Source of the DNA: Marinobacter segnicrescens
GTDB lineage: Bacteria; Pseudomonadota; Gammaproteobacteria; Pseudomonadales; Oleiphilaceae
Assembly: GCF_900111555.1 (NCBI RefSeq)
Contig: NZ_FOHZ01000002.1
Coordinates: forward strand, 62,001-126,000
Length of the DNA: 64,000 nucleotides
Reading direction: 5' to 3'
The notes beneath the pieces were generated by a model. The model was given only the letters and a program-made list of their open reading frames with translations, was not told the DNA's origin and searched no databases. This document shows positions 48,124-57,787 of the stretch, piece after piece. The translations under genes were made by a program, and so were the position numbers. Every line of letters begins with the position of its first letter. Positions within the stretch are counted from its first letter, which is position 1.

Positions 48124-49479
48124 TCAGGCCCTGTTGAGCCGGTCCATCTCGTTCAGCAACTCGGCAGTCTTCTCTTCCATCAACGCCTGATCAGCCCGGG
48201 ACTCCACATTCAGCCGCACCACGGGCTCAGTGTTGGACATGCGCAGGTTAAAGCGCCAGTCATCAAATTCCACGCTCAGGCCATCCACATGGTTAATGGC
48301 TTTCGCCCCGGCGCCGTATATTTCCTCGATGGCCTGAATCACTTTCGGCGGGTTGTCGATGGTACGGTTGATCTCACCGCTGGCCGGGTAGGCCTCGATA
48401 CGCGCGTCAATCAGTGAGGACAGGGGCTGACCGGACTGGCACAGACGCTCGGCCACCAGCAGCCAGGGGATCATACCGCTATCGCAGTAGGCAAAGTCCC
48501 GGAAGTAATGGTGGGCGCTCATCTCGCCACCATATACAGCGTCTTCGTCACGCATCCGTTGCTTGATAAAGGCATGACCAGTCTTGCTTTCCACCGGCTC
48601 GCCGCCGGCAGCCTTCACCAGGTCCAGGGTATTCCAGGTCAGGCGCGGGTCATGGATCACCTTGCCACCGCCGGTCTTGCGCAGGAACTGGTCCGCCAGC
48701 AGGCCAACAATGTAGTAGCCCTCAATGAAGCGACCGGTTTCGTCAAAGAAAAAGCACCGGTCGAAGTCACCATCCCACGCAATGCCCATAGCGGCCTTGT
48801 GTTCAAGCACCGCCTCTGCGGTGGCTGCGCGGTTCTCTGGCAGGATCGGGTTGGGCACACCGTTGGGGAAGTGCCCATCGGGCTCGTGGTGCACCTTGAT
48901 GAACTCGAAGGGAAGGTGTTGCTCAAGGGCATCGATCACCAGACCGGCCCCGCCGTTACCGGCGTTCACCACGATTTTCAGGGGTTTGAGAGAGCCCGCA
49001 TCGATGTAACCCAGCAGGTGATCCACATAGGGGGCCATCACCTCCAGGGTTTCATATTTGCCCTGCCTCGGAGCATCTTCGAAGGGTTCCGGCACCCGGT
49101 CGCGGATATCGTTGAGACCATTGTCAGAACTGATGGGTCGGGATTCCGGCCCCACCATCTTCATGCCGTTGTGGTCCCGGGGGTTATGGCTGGCGGTGAC
49201 CATAATGCCACCGTCCATGCCGAAGTGGCTGGTAGCGAAGTAGACATGCTCGGTACCGCAGAGCCCTATATCATAAACGTCCGCGCCGGCGGCCATCAGC
49301 CCGGAGCTTAGTGCGTCTGCGATTTCAGGACTGGACAGGCGAATGTCGTAACCGACAATCACCTTGCGGGCGCCGGTGGTTTCAACATAGGCACGACCGA
49401 TACGCTCGGCCAGGTTCGGATTAAGCTGGTCAGGCACACGGCCACGCAGGTCGTAGGCTTTAAAGCAGGACAGGTCCAT
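48124..49479 (-). CDS. manB: Phosphomannomutase (CpsG/ManB type)
   Basis: A 451-residue alpha-D-phosphohexomutase converting mannose-6-phosphate to mannose-1-phosphate for GDP-mannose and exopolysaccharide synthesis. The phosphoserine is S97 in TASHNP, the Mg loop is DGDFDR and the sugar-binding loop is [10 protein letters not shown]. The N-terminus [16 protein letters not shown] and [12 protein letters not shown] match E. coli CpsG more closely than the AlgC type. A phosphoglucomutase activity cannot be excluded. Confidence 0.9.
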   Translation of the reverse strand: MDLSCFKAYDLRGRVPDQLNPNLAERIGRAYVETTGARKVIVGYDIRLSSPEIADALSSGLMAAGADVYDIGLCGTEHVYFATSHFGMDGGIMVTASHNPRDHNGMKMVGPESRPISSDNGLNDIRDRVPEPFEDAPRQGKYETLEVMAPYVDHLLGYIDAGSLKPLKIVVNAGNGGAGLVIDALEQHLPFEFIKVHHEPDGHFPNGVPNPILPENRAATAEAVLEHKAAMGIAWDGDFDRCFFFDETGRFIEGYYIVGLLADQFLRKTGGGKVIHDPRLTWNTLDLVKAAGGEPVESKTGHAFIKQRMRDEDAVYGGEMSAHHYFRDFAYCDSGMIPWLLVAERLCQSGQPLSSLIDARIEAYPASGEINRTIDNPPKVIQAIEEIYGAGAKAINHVDGLSVEFDDWRFNLRMSNTEPVVRLNVESRADQALMEEKTAELLNEMDRLNRA

Positions 49480-49612
49480 GACAGGGAATCTCCTGGTTGG
49501 TCTGCGGTATCAGGTGCTGGGCGCCCCTGGGGGACACCCGGTATCAGGCAACAACCGGGCCCATTCTAGCGACTTGACGGTGACAACTGCAGGCCAGAGC
49601 GGAAAAATGACC

Positions 49613-49644
49613 AAAAAGAAACCCGACCTTAACCAGGCCGGGTT
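49613..49644 (-). terminator. Intrinsic terminator of bfr
   Basis: On the minus strand AACCCGGCCT (49635-49644) pairs with AGGTCGGGTT (49619-49628), one mismatch, followed by a U-rich tail (A-run at 49613-49620). Confidence 0.75.
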
Positions 49645-49697
49645 CCGAAACGGGGCATCGCCAGGCGGTTACGCCCGACTTCAGTGCAGCATGCAGC

Positions 49698-50174
49698 TTA
49701 CTCGGCAGCGCCGGACTGCAGCTGGATGTAATTCTGGATGCCCATCTGACCAATCATCTCCAGCTGGGTTTCGAGCCAGTCGATGTGTTCTTCCTCGCTG
49801 TCCAGGATGCTGCGGAACAGTTCCCGGCTGGTGAAGTCCTGCACTTCCTCACAGTACAGAATCGCCTCTTTGAGGTCAGAATGCGCCGTCATTTCCAGCT
49901 TGAGGTCACACTCGATCATCTCCTGGACGTTTTCACCGATCAGCAGTTTGTTGAGGTCCTGAAGGTTGGGCAGGCCTTCCAGGAACAGGATACGCTCGAT
50001 CAGCTGGTCAGCATGCTTCATCTCGTCAATGGACTCTTCGTATTCCTTGTCCGCCAGCTTGGTGATGCCCCAGTCCTTGTACATCCGTGAATGCAGGAAA
50101 TACTGGTTAATGGCGGTCAGCTCATTGGCCAGCACCTTGTTCAGAAACTGGATAACCTTCTTGTCACCTTTCAC
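49698..50174 (-). CDS. bfr: Bacterioferritin
   Basis: A 158-residue haem ferritin that stores iron in a 24-mer. Starting at GTG 50174 gives exactly the E. coli length and numbering: ferroxidase ligands E18, E51, H54, E94, E127 and H130, and the haem ligand M52, all fall in place. AGAGGAGG eight bases upstream supports this start; an in-frame ATG at 50201 would add nine residues. bfd is upstream on the same strand. Confidence 0.95.
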   Translation of the reverse strand: MKGDKKVIQFLNKVLANELTAINQYFLHSRMYKDWGITKLADKEYEESIDEMKHADQLIERILFLEGLPNLQDLNKLLIGENVQEMIECDLKLEMTAHSDLKEAILYCEEVQDFTSRELFRSILDSEEEHIDWLETQLEMIGQMGIQNYIQLQSGAAE

Positions 50175-50370
50175 GGCCAGGGCCTCCTCTCTTTCGCTCA
50201 TTCAGACTGACGACCGTCTGACCGGACGCCGTTTGTCGATGGAACCGCTGACTTGTCTCAGCAGATTCAACAAGGATAGACGGTAATCCGCCAAGAAAAA
50301 ATCTCGCCAGAGAATGGTTTACGTTTGACAGACGTCATTGACAGTGGCGCTGGCCAGGGTGGCGCTCCGC

Positions 50371-50577
50371 TCAGGCAGGCTGGGCCAGCAGGTTTGCCAG
50401 GGCCAGGTAATCAGAGGAACGGGACTCGCGGAGGATTTCCCGGGCCGTGCAGGCACAACGGCCACACTGGCGACCAACACCCAGCTCCTTACCAAGCTGG
50501 CGCATAGAGCTGACACCGTTTTCAGCAGCTTCACGGATTTCGCGGTCGGTAACACCAGTGCAGAGGCAGACGTACAT
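50371..50577 (-). CDS. bfd: Bacterioferritin-associated ferredoxin
   Basis: A 68-residue [2Fe-2S] protein that docks on Bfr and reduces its ferric core to release iron. The cluster cysteines are C4, C6, C38 and C41 (MYVCLC, QCGRC), matching the Fer2_BFD pattern. ATG 50577 gives the usual N-terminus. It precedes bfr by about 200 bases, and a Fur-box-like site lies some 32 bases ahead, consistent with induction under iron starvation. Confidence 0.94.
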   Translation of the reverse strand: MYVCLCTGVTDREIREAAENGVSSMRQLGKELGVGRQCGRCACTAREILRESRSSDYLALANLLAQPA

Positions 50578-50608
50578 AGAGGAATCTCTCGGCCCAATCA
50601 AACTTAGT

Positions 50609-50625
50609 GATAATTATTGTTATTC
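50609..50625 (-). promoter_or_regulatory. Fur-box-like site upstream of bfd
   Basis: GATAATTATTGTTATTC on the plus strand strongly resembles the Fur consensus repeats of GATAAT. The position next to the bfd start fits iron repression. The match is by eye only. Confidence 0.6.
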
Positions 50626-50736
50626 GCAGGCGTGATTGCAACCCGTTTGGCGGGTTTTGTACAAAAAATCACACGACAGCAGATCCGCAAAATCCGCTAC
50701 ACTTGCCATCTTCCCAGAAAAAACCACGGAGCAGCC

Positions 50737-51273
50737 ATGGCCCTGAAAGCCACCGTGTTCAAGGCGACCCTCAACATCGCCGACATGGACCGCCATTACT
50801 ACGCCGACCATCACGTCACCATCGCCCGCCATCCCTCCGAGACCGACGAGCGCATGATGGTACGGCTGCTGGCCTTTGCCCTGAACGCCAACGATGCTCT
50901 GGAATTCACCCGTGGCCTGAGCACCGACGACGAGCCTGATCTCTGGCAGAAGGACCTCACTGGCCACATAGAATACTGGATCGAAACCGGGCTTCCCGAT
51001 GAGGACCGGATTCGCAAGGCCTGCAACCGGGCGGACAGGGTGACCATCTACGGTTATGGTGGCCGGGCGCTGCCGGTATGGTGGGACAAGCTGCACAACC
51101 GCCTTGAACGCCATAACAACCTGTCGGTCATCGCGCTGGCGCAGGATGATACTGCGGCACTGGCCGGGCTCGCAGACCGCACCATGAACCTGCAGATCAA
51201 CATCCAGGATGGCGAAGTGACGGTGGGGAACGGCAAGACGGTGGTCAGCCTGACGCCTGAGACCCGCCTTTAG
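50737..51273 (+). CDS. yaeQ: YaeQ family protein
   Basis: A 178-residue YaeQ (E. coli 181), a compact PD-(D/E)XK nuclease-like fold of unresolved function, reported in connection with RfaH-related transcription effects. Typical motifs are MALKATVFKATLNIADMDRHYY, HPSETDERMMVRLLAFAL and GHIEYWIETGLPDEDRIRKA with the conserved E and D. The start is ATG 50737. It is monocistronic and converges with a DUF2244 gene. Confidence 0.9.
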   Translation: MALKATVFKATLNIADMDRHYYADHHVTIARHPSETDERMMVRLLAFALNANDALEFTRGLSTDDEPDLWQKDLTGHIEYWIETGLPDEDRIRKACNRADRVTIYGYGGRALPVWWDKLHNRLERHNNLSVIALAQDDTAALAGLADRTMNLQINIQDGEVTVGNGKTVVSLTPETRL

Positions 51274-51279
51274 TGCCGG

Positions 51280-51804
51280 TCAGAACCAGATGCCTACAAA
51301 TTCCCGGGCTCGTCGGGTGACGTGCAACCCCTGACTCTGGAGAACCGTGACCAGTTCCCGGGACTCCCGGGGGTTCAGAAAGTCCGCCAGTGGAATCTCC
51401 TCGCCCCTGGAGCATAGCCAGACCTGCTCCCGCATCCAGGGGTGTGGCTCAGGATCGAGCAGGATCGTCACCGACGTTCGCGGCCATTGCCACTGCTGCT
51501 CACGGCGCTGATGGCCTTTCTCCAGGACCACTTCCGTGGCGCCAAACGTGATCACTTCCTGTCGTGCACATTTGCGGGCGGTATACCACAGCCCTGCCCC
51601 CACAGCTGTCAGCTCCAGCCCGGCAAAGGGAATCACCAGCCAGACGCCTGCCAGGGTCCAGCCGATTACCACGCACCCCGTGACCACCGCCAACCCAAGC
51701 CAGACCCGAACCAGGCCAGGCCAGCTGATGGACCGGTTGGGGGTCAGCCGGTATCGAATACCGTCGTTGTCTGCCAGTCGCTCGATCATCGGAAACTCAC
51801 TCAC
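51280..51804 (-). CDS. DUF2244 family membrane protein
   Basis: A 174-residue protein with two closely spaced transmembrane helices (about 30-72) and a cytosolic C-terminal beta-rich domain ending FVGIWF. It matches DUF2244, found next to cytochrome oxidase genes in some proteobacteria but of unknown function. It converges with yaeQ, six bases apart. Confidence 0.75.
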   Translation of the reverse strand: MSEFPMIERLADNDGIRYRLTPNRSISWPGLVRVWLGLAVVTGCVVIGWTLAGVWLVIPFAGLELTAVGAGLWYTARKCARQEVITFGATEVVLEKGHQRREQQWQWPRTSVTILLDPEPHPWMREQVWLCSRGEEIPLADFLNPRESRELVTVLQSQGLHVTRRAREFVGIWF

Positions 51805-51890
51805 AAACGAACGCCAAATTGCCTTTTATCAAGTATAGGCAAAGACCGGCAACTGACATCAAAAGATCAAAAGAGCGGGTCAGGGAGGGC

Positions 51891-51919
51891 TGGACAGATC
51901 TCGTCGGCCCACGTAAGAT
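51891..51919 (+). promoter_or_regulatory. Promoter of tRNA-Arg
   Basis: TGGACA (51891-51896) and TAAGAT (51914-51919) are separated by exactly 17 bases, with a GC-rich discriminator (TGCGCAC) as in stringently controlled stable-RNA promoters. The mature tRNA begins 39 bases later. Confidence 0.6.
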
Positions 51920-51957
51920 TGCGCACTCGAAATCACCGGCAACCGGTGAGCTTGAAT

Positions 51958-52034
<77 letters not shown>

Positions 52035-52266
52035 TTAATTTGGCAAATCGATCAGTTACCAGCCCCCCTTCTCGTCGATGTCATCCGCACCTGAGCGCTC
52101 AAAAGTTCTACGCACTAACCCCTGATTTTTGTACGACTGATTCGAAAGAGCGAGTTTTTCGCTATTTTTTCGCCTGTGCCCAAATGGTGCCCTGGCAGTG
52201 CCCAGTCATCTTACGCCAGTCGCCAGAGAGAACAGGCAGGCCGTTGCCGGGTCTGATCAGTTATCC

Positions 52267-52297
52267 GAAGGCCAGCGTCCAGGCGGCGCTGGCCTTC
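52267..52297. terminator. Hairpin downstream of the Yip1-family gene
   Basis: GAAGGCCAGCG (52267-52277) pairs perfectly with CGCTGGCCTTC (52287-52297). There is no T-run on either side, so it is a candidate terminator. The rest of 52035-52266, after the tRNA, shows no gene or attachment-site repeat of the tRNA end. Confidence 0.5.
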
Positions 52298-52307
52298 GGT
52301 CTCGGGC

Positions 52308-52919
52308 CTAGCTGACAAAAACTGGTCCGAAGCCATAGTTCCACAGAATCACCGAGCCCACCCGGGTGGACACCAGAATGACCAGCGCCACCGTCAGCAA
52401 TGCACCGGCGTACATGATGGCGCGTTCACGGGGAATATCCATGACGATGGGCAGACCATCGTACATCAAGTAGGCACCGTAACCGGCCGCCGCCAGGAAC
52501 ACCAGCGCATTGAACCAGGGTTCCGGGTACAGCAGGGCAAACCCGGCCAGGAACAGCGGGGTGCAGGAATAGGCCGCCAGCGCCACCCCGTTGGCAGCGT
52601 CGTCCTCCTCAAGCGCACCGTAGGTGCGCGCCATCCAGTTAATGGCATACCCCAAGGCAAAGACACCCACCAACATCGCCAGGTAGGTCAGAACGCTTAG
52701 TTGCAGCGCGCTGTCCGGCGCCAGACGGATGACCTGCTGACCAGCCCCGATCGTCCAGCCGAAATGGGCCGTTGAAATGTAGGCGCACACCGGGCCGATT
52801 GCGGCAAGGATCAGCACGTAGGCCACATACAGGCGCAACGGCTTTTCGTGTTCACGGCGGATTTGAGCCCACTCGGCGTCCGGGTGGGTAAACAGGCCAA
52901 AGACATGATGCAACAGCAT
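52308..52919 (-). CDS. Yip1 domain membrane protein
   Basis: A 203-residue protein with five predicted transmembrane helices and the bacterial Yip1 pattern: an N-terminal LFTHPDAEWAQIR, then a helix bundle with YGALEEDDAANGVALAAYSCTPLFLAG. The molecular role in bacteria is unknown. The gene stands alone between tRNA-Arg and a long gene-free stretch. Confidence 0.8.
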   Translation of the reverse strand: MLLHHVFGLFTHPDAEWAQIRREHEKPLRLYVAYVLILAAIGPVCAYISTAHFGWTIGAGQQVIRLAPDSALQLSVLTYLAMLVGVFALGYAINWMARTYGALEEDDAANGVALAAYSCTPLFLAGFALLYPEPWFNALVFLAAAGYGAYLMYDGLPIVMDIPRERAIMYAGALLTVALVILVSTRVGSVILWNYGFGPVFVS

Positions 52920-53369
52920 GATTCCGTTCCTCCAGTGAATCTCTTGTTCTTAACCTGATACCCCATTTGCAGGGAATATCGGGAGGGTTTTCCCGTGCTA
53001 CCGCACCCCGGCGCCACGCAACAGGTCAGCAGATATTGACCAGACAGGCCCCCGGACGGCAGCCGTTGATCAATTTACGAACAGAGCAGGAAAACTGGTC
53101 ACTCGCTGGATTAATTCGTTGAACGACAGGGTCCTATAGGCAACACAACTTACTGAAAGGCTGTGGGCATCGGTGCACAGGCTGACGCTGCTCCCTGGAT
53201 CAGACCCGCAACAAACTGGCACCAAGTGCACTCGTCTGCCGCCCCCTCACCGGCATTCAGGCCTTGTCTGCACCGACAACCGACTACCTGACCAGCGATT
53301 GATCCCGCCCTGGCTTCAGGGACGAAGCCCTATCTGACCGTAAACCTCACGCTGAAAGTGACCAGTCGT
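52920..53369. other. Gene-free stretch
   Basis: These 450 bases hold no convincing reading frame, tRNA or repeat on either strand. The only structure I see is a short hairpin (GGCTTC..GAAGCC near 53315). It contains the promoter of the Yip1 gene and the 3' end of the GlxA-type gene region. Confidence 0.5.
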
Positions 53370-54335
53370 TCAACCAGTACCCCCAAACCTCCGCCGGTAG
53401 TCACCCGGCTTGAGCCCCACGATCCGGGAAAACACCTTGCGAAAGGCCCCGGGGTCAGCATACCCAACTTCCCACGCGACACTTTCCACAGGTAACCCGC
53501 TGGACTGCAACAGCTCCTGCGCCTTGCTGATCCTCAGTCGCTGACAATACTCGCCGGTCGTCATACCGGTCGCTTTCTGAAACCGCCGTAGCAGGGTACG
53601 TTGCTCCAGCCCGGCTTGCCTGGCCATGCTTTCCAGAGAGGCTTCCCTGGCGCCCGTAGCCTGCAACCAGTGCTGAACCTTCAGTACTGCCCTGTCCGGG
53701 TGGCGGAAGTTGGGGGTGAACACGCTATAGTAACGCTGCTCCCGACCCGGTGGGTCAATCAGCAACATGCGCGCAGTGCGGAGCATGACATCGGCGCCGA
53801 GAAAGCGCTCCACCAGCCTGAGGCCCAGGTCCGTCCAGGACATCACCCCTCCGGCGGTGATGATATCGCCATCATCGATAAGCAACCGGTCCGTATCGAC
53901 CCTGGCAGCGGGGAATCGCGAACGAAACCTGTCCCGGTAGACCCAGTGGGTGGTGGCTGTCCTGCCGTTCAGGAGTCCGGTTTCACCCAGCACAAACGCC
54001 CCGGCACAGACCGAGCTGAGCACCACACCGCCCTGGTGCTGCTCACGAAGCCAATCAGCATAGACGGCCGCCTGCTCTGCGGTTGGTGGCTGTTCCAGGC
54101 ACGGCGGCAGGATCAGAACCGAGAGCGCACTGCCAGCACCCGGTGAAGTATCGAATACCCGCACCAGCTCACCCGACCCATGCGCCTGTTCCCAATGACT
54201 GATCCGCAGGCCCTCGCTGGCGCCTTCCTGCTTCGCGGACGTCGATGCCATGACCAGGAGGTCGGTCAGGCCCAGAACCGCAGCTTGCTGCGCGCCCGGA
54301 TAGCGCAGGATTCCCAGTTCTGAGGGTTGCCCCAT
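53370..54335 (-). CDS. GlxA-type AraC family transcriptional regulator with DJ-1/PfpI domain
   Basis: 321 residues: an N-terminal DJ-1/PfpI-like amidase-fold domain (about 5-190) with [20 protein letters not shown] containing the nucleophile-elbow Cys, and a C-terminal AraC double helix-turn-helix (about 215-320, [35 protein letters not shown]). Regulators of this type often control catabolism of amines or amino-acid derivatives. It is divergent from a cysteine hydrolase gene 105 bases away, its probable target. ATG 54335 is chosen by homology. Confidence 0.87.
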   Translation of the reverse strand: MGQPSELGILRYPGAQQAAVLGLTDLLVMASTSAKQEGASEGLRISHWEQAHGSGELVRVFDTSPGAGSALSVLILPPCLEQPPTAEQAAVYADWLREQHQGGVVLSSVCAGAFVLGETGLLNGRTATTHWVYRDRFRSRFPAARVDTDRLLIDDGDIITAGGVMSWTDLGLRLVERFLGADVMLRTARMLLIDPPGREQRYYSVFTPNFRHPDRAVLKVQHWLQATGAREASLESMARQAGLEQRTLLRRFQKATGMTTGEYCQRLRISKAQELLQSSGLPVESVAWEVGYADPGAFRKVFSRIVGLKPGDYRRRFGGTG

Positions 54336-54440
54336 TATGTCGTTTTCACCCTGTAATCTGTCGAAATTGCCACTGACGATTGTGGACTTCTCCGCGCACA
54401 ATCACCAGAGATACAACAGACCGATGAACAGGAGCAGATG

Positions 54441-54983
54441 ATGAGCAAACGAGCCGTCCTGGTAGTAGACCTGCAATGCGAATACTTTGCTGGCGGTAAG
54501 CTGCCGCTAAACAATATTGAAAAAGCGGCCACCAAAGCAGCCGGTGTAATCAAGAAAGCCAGAAGCAACGGAGACCTGCTGGTCCACATCCACCACGAAT
54601 CCCGGAGCCCTGACGCGCCGGTATTCACCCCCGGAACCGGGGGCGTAAACATTCACGAATCGGTAAAACCCCAGGGAGAAGAGCCTGTCATTCTCAAGAA
54701 CTACCCAAACGCCTTCCGGGAAACACCGCTCAAAGACATGCTGGACGCCAAGGGTATTGAGGAAGTGGTCGTCATCGGTGCGATGAGCCATATGTGCATA
54801 GAGGCCACCAGTCGGGCGGCAGCAGACTTTGGTTACCAGGTCACCGTGCTGGAAGATGCCTGCGCCACGATGGACCTGGAGTTCAATGGAATAAATGTGC
54901 CCGCCGCACAGGTCCACGCGGCCGCCATGGCCGCGCTGGCATTCGCCTATGCGACGGTCCAGACGACCAATGACTATCAGTAA
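54441..54983 (+). CDS. Isochorismatase-like cysteine hydrolase
   Basis: A 180-residue cysteine hydrolase with the complete catalytic triad: D10 (VVDLQ), K86 and C119 in SHMCIEATSR. The family includes nicotinamidases, N-carbamoylsarcosine amidases and isochorismatases; the substrate cannot be assigned. GGAG spacing favours ATG 54441 over 54438. It is divergent from a GlxA-type regulator. Confidence 0.87.
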   Translation: MSKRAVLVVDLQCEYFAGGKLPLNNIEKAATKAAGVIKKARSNGDLLVHIHHESRSPDAPVFTPGTGGVNIHESVKPQGEEPVILKNYPNAFRETPLKDMLDAKGIEEVVVIGAMSHMCIEATSRAAADFGYQVTVLEDACATMDLEFNGINVPAAQVHAAAMAALAFAYATVQTTNDYQ

Positions 54984-55055
54984 GGTTTGATCCGACAGGC
55001 GCCGGTAATGTCAGCCCTCTCTTTATTGCCGGCGCAGCCCGGGCCTGAACACCAT

Positions 55056-56324
55056 TCAGGTCACCAGGCTCACCTTGCCACGCTGCGACCAGGGATATTC
55101 CTTCACGGGAAGGTGAACCACCGCGGACAGTGCTCCCACACCGACACCCACCCACCACACCAGGGTGTAGTTGTTGTAGATATCGTACAGCGCCCCGCCA
55201 AGCCATACTCCGAGGAAGCCGCCCAGCTGGTGGGAGAAGAATACCAGGCCGTAGAGGGTGCCCATGTATTTGAGACCATAGATATGGGCCACCAGACCGG
55301 AGGTCAGCGGAACCGTGGCCAGCCACAGTGAGCCCATTGCCACGGAGAACAGCACCACACTCTCTGGCGTAATGGGCGACATGATAAATGCGCCAGCGAC
55401 CAGGGTACGCAGCAGGTAGATGGTGGCCAGCAGGTATTTCCGTGAATAGTGGTTACCCAGCCAACCCGCCAGCAGGGTGCCACCGATGTTGAACAGCCCG
55501 ATCAGTGCGATGGAGATGGCCCCCAGTCCGGCGGCGGAGGTGATACCCAGCGTGAAGAGCAGGCTTCCCGGATCAACCGGGCCACACATTTCGGTGATAA
55601 AGGCGGGAAAGTGCGCGGTGATAAACGCCAGCTGGTAACCGCACGAAAAGAAGCCGATAAAGATAAGGATAAACGACGGGTCTTTCACCGCACGACGGAT
55701 AACGCTGCCCATCGGCTCCTCGTCAGCAGCCGGCTTCTGCGGCTTAGGCGCACGCATCATCAAAAGTGCCAGCATTGACACCATGATAAACCCGGCGAAC
55801 ACCACAAACACCGACTGCCAGGGCATCTGGCTCAGCAACGACTGGGCTACCGGTGGCCCCACGATCTGACCGGCGGACCCCGCAGCAGTAGCGATACCCA
55901 GCGCCATGGAGCGATGCTTGTCAGAAGTGGCGCGCCCCACCACCGCCAGGATCACACCAAACCCGGTTCCGGCTATACCGAAACCCACCAGCATCTCCAG
56001 CAACTGGTGCTGGCCCGGAGTAATGGCATAAGCCGAGAGTACCAGGCCGGTGACGTAGAAGGCTCCGCCGCCCAGGACCGCCTTACGATCGCCGTAGCGT
56101 TCAGCGAAGGCACCGAATATGGGTTGCCCGATTCCCCACGCCAGGTTCTGGATGGCAATGGCCAGTGAGAAGGACTCCCTTGGCCAGGCAAACTCGGTGG
56201 CAATGGGCAACTGGAACAGCCCGAACGACGCGCGAACCGCAAAACTCACCAGGATAATAATGCAACCTGCGACCAGGACAGGGTTCATCAATCGTTCATA
56301 AGTACCGGAAGAGGCATTTGCCAC
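55056..56324 (-). CDS. MFS transporter
   Basis: A 422-residue inner-membrane carrier with about 12 hydrophobic helices and a central cytosolic loop (about 195-215, Lys/Pro-rich). The MFS loop motif is FGAFAERYGDRKAV between helices 2 and 3. It looks like the monocarboxylate/oxalate-formate branch of carriers. The substrate is unknown. It converges with the cysteine hydrolase, whose product could relate to it, but there is no direct evidence. Confidence 0.85.
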   Translation of the reverse strand: MANASSGTYERLMNPVLVAGCIIILVSFAVRASFGLFQLPIATEFAWPRESFSLAIAIQNLAWGIGQPIFGAFAERYGDRKAVLGGGAFYVTGLVLSAYAITPGQHQLLEMLVGFGIAGTGFGVILAVVGRATSDKHRSMALGIATAAGSAGQIVGPPVAQSLLSQMPWQSVFVVFAGFIMVSMLALLMMRAPKPQKPAADEEPMGSVIRRAVKDPSFILIFIGFFSCGYQLAFITAHFPAFITEMCGPVDPGSLLFTLGITSAAGLGAISIALIGLFNIGGTLLAGWLGNHYSRKYLLATIYLLRTLVAGAFIMSPITPESVVLFSVAMGSLWLATVPLTSGLVAHIYGLKYMGTLYGLVFFSHQLGGFLGVWLGGALYDIYNNYTLVWWVGVGVGALSAVVHLPVKEYPWSQRGKVSLVT

Positions 56325-56535
56325 AGCAGGATCTCACTTTGTTCACTGGCAGGAAGCGGAAACAAGGCAGGAATAGTTCACGATTCCCCTGCGGCGTGCA
56401 AGTACAACAACAGATCCGCCACCTCAGCGGTCATTTAACATTCTTTTACTATTCGGGGGTATTACTGCATTGCATCCGTCGATAATTGTGACATGCTTTT
56501 CATTGAAATCGTAAGCATCCGAAGGGAATTGATCG

Positions 56536-56922
56536 ATGCAAAAGCGAAAACATTACCTCCGTCCGGATCTCATCCAGGTCGAGGAACGACCAGACCTCCG
56601 CCGATCCGTACGTGTTGTGCCAGGAAGTATCAGCGCAAGGCTGACTGCCACTGCCCCCTCCCTGCCAAACAAGCAGGTCCAGCCCAAAGACTGCCATTGC
56701 GTGGATCTGAGCGAGCATGGCATTGCCGTGCTGTGTGACAGCGACCGTATTTCTTCCGGGGACAGGGTTTCGCTTGACCTATTGCAGGGTGGGCACCGGA
56801 TGGACAACCTTACCGGCTCCGTGGTTCGTGCAGAAGTGAGCCAGCAGCATACCCGCCTTGGTATCGAGTTTGACCACCAACACTTTACTCATCCCCTGTT
56901 CCAAGCCATTCTTGGGCGATAA
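56536..56922 (+). CDS. PilZ domain c-di-GMP-binding protein
   Basis: A 128-residue single-domain PilZ protein. The binding motif RxxxR is R22-R26 (RRSVR) and the second motif DxSxxG is D57-S59-G62 (DLSEHG), so c-di-GMP binding is expected. GAAGGGA precedes ATG 56536. The target is unknown; it sits alone between an MFS gene and a nitroreductase. Confidence 0.85.
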   Translation: MQKRKHYLRPDLIQVEERPDLRRSVRVVPGSISARLTATAPSLPNKQVQPKDCHCVDLSEHGIAVLCDSDRISSGDRVSLDLLQGGHRMDNLTGSVVRAEVSQQHTRLGIEFDHQHFTHPLFQAILGR

Positions 56923-57028
56923 CTTCAGACTGGCATTTTCCGGGGTCTGTCAACGGGGAACTCCCGACAGAGTTCCTGTTCGATCCTGCCAGCCTGTGCG
57001 CCTATCCAATTAAACAAAAAGGTTATTG

Positions 57029-57736
57029 ATGAAACTCGATCAGGCAATCCAGGAACGGCGATCCATACGTGGCTTCAAGGATAAGCCCATACCGAAAGAG
57101 CTTCTTGAGGAAATCATCGAACTGGCCAATCGGGCCCCGTCCTCCATGAACACCCAGCCCTGGCATTTGCATGTCCTCACCGGCGAGCCCCTGGCGCGAG
57201 TCCGCCAGGGCAACACAGAGCGGATGCTCGCTGGCATACCGCCCAGCCGCGAGATCCACGACCACGGTGCCTACCAGGGTGTCCACCGCGAGCGTCAGGT
57301 TGAAATCGCGGTCCAGCTGTTTGAAGCCATGGGAATCGAGCGGCATGACAAGGAGCGCAGGCAGGACTGGGTAATGAGGGGGTTTCGTCAGTTCGATGCC
57401 CCGGTATCCATTGTCGTCTGCTTCGACCGGGAGTTGCTGGATAACACCATCGCCCACTTCGACACCGGTGCCATGACCTACGGCCTGGTGCTGGCCGCCT
57501 GGAGCCGTGGCCTCGGAGCGGTGATCAATGGCCAGGGCATCATGCAAAGCCCGGTTGTGAGGGAAGTGGCCAACATTCCCGAGGACCAGGTTATCCTGAC
57601 CTGCGTCGCCCTGGGCTGGCCGGACGATGAGTTCGTCGCTAACTCGGTGGTTTCACGGCGCCGGCCGATCAGCAATACCGCCCGTTTTCTGGGGTTTGAT
57701 GAGCAGGGCGTCATGGAGTCTGAGAACAGGGCGTGA
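57029..57736 (+). CDS. Nitroreductase family FMN protein
   Basis: A 235-residue member of the NAD(P)H-dependent FMN nitroreductase fold. It has the N-terminal FMN motif ERRSIRGFKDKPI, RAPSSMNTQPWH, and a C-terminal GWPDDEF followed by the RRRP segment. ATG 57029 after AAAAAGG is preferred to TTG 57026. Physiological substrate unknown; such enzymes reduce nitroaromatics and quinones. Confidence 0.88.
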   Translation: MKLDQAIQERRSIRGFKDKPIPKELLEEIIELANRAPSSMNTQPWHLHVLTGEPLARVRQGNTERMLAGIPPSREIHDHGAYQGVHRERQVEIAVQLFEAMGIERHDKERRQDWVMRGFRQFDAPVSIVVCFDRELLDNTIAHFDTGAMTYGLVLAAWSRGLGAVINGQGIMQSPVVREVANIPEDQVILTCVALGWPDDEFVANSVVSRRRPISNTARFLGFDEQGVMESENRA

Positions 57737-57787
57737 GGAGCCGGCCGGACCTTCGAGGATCCGGCCGACGAGCCCCCGGCTTGCACG

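Noticed and set aside
52035-52307. Search for an attachment-site repeat of the tRNA-Arg 3' end.
   Set aside because: No second copy of the T-arm/acceptor sequence was found in the window.
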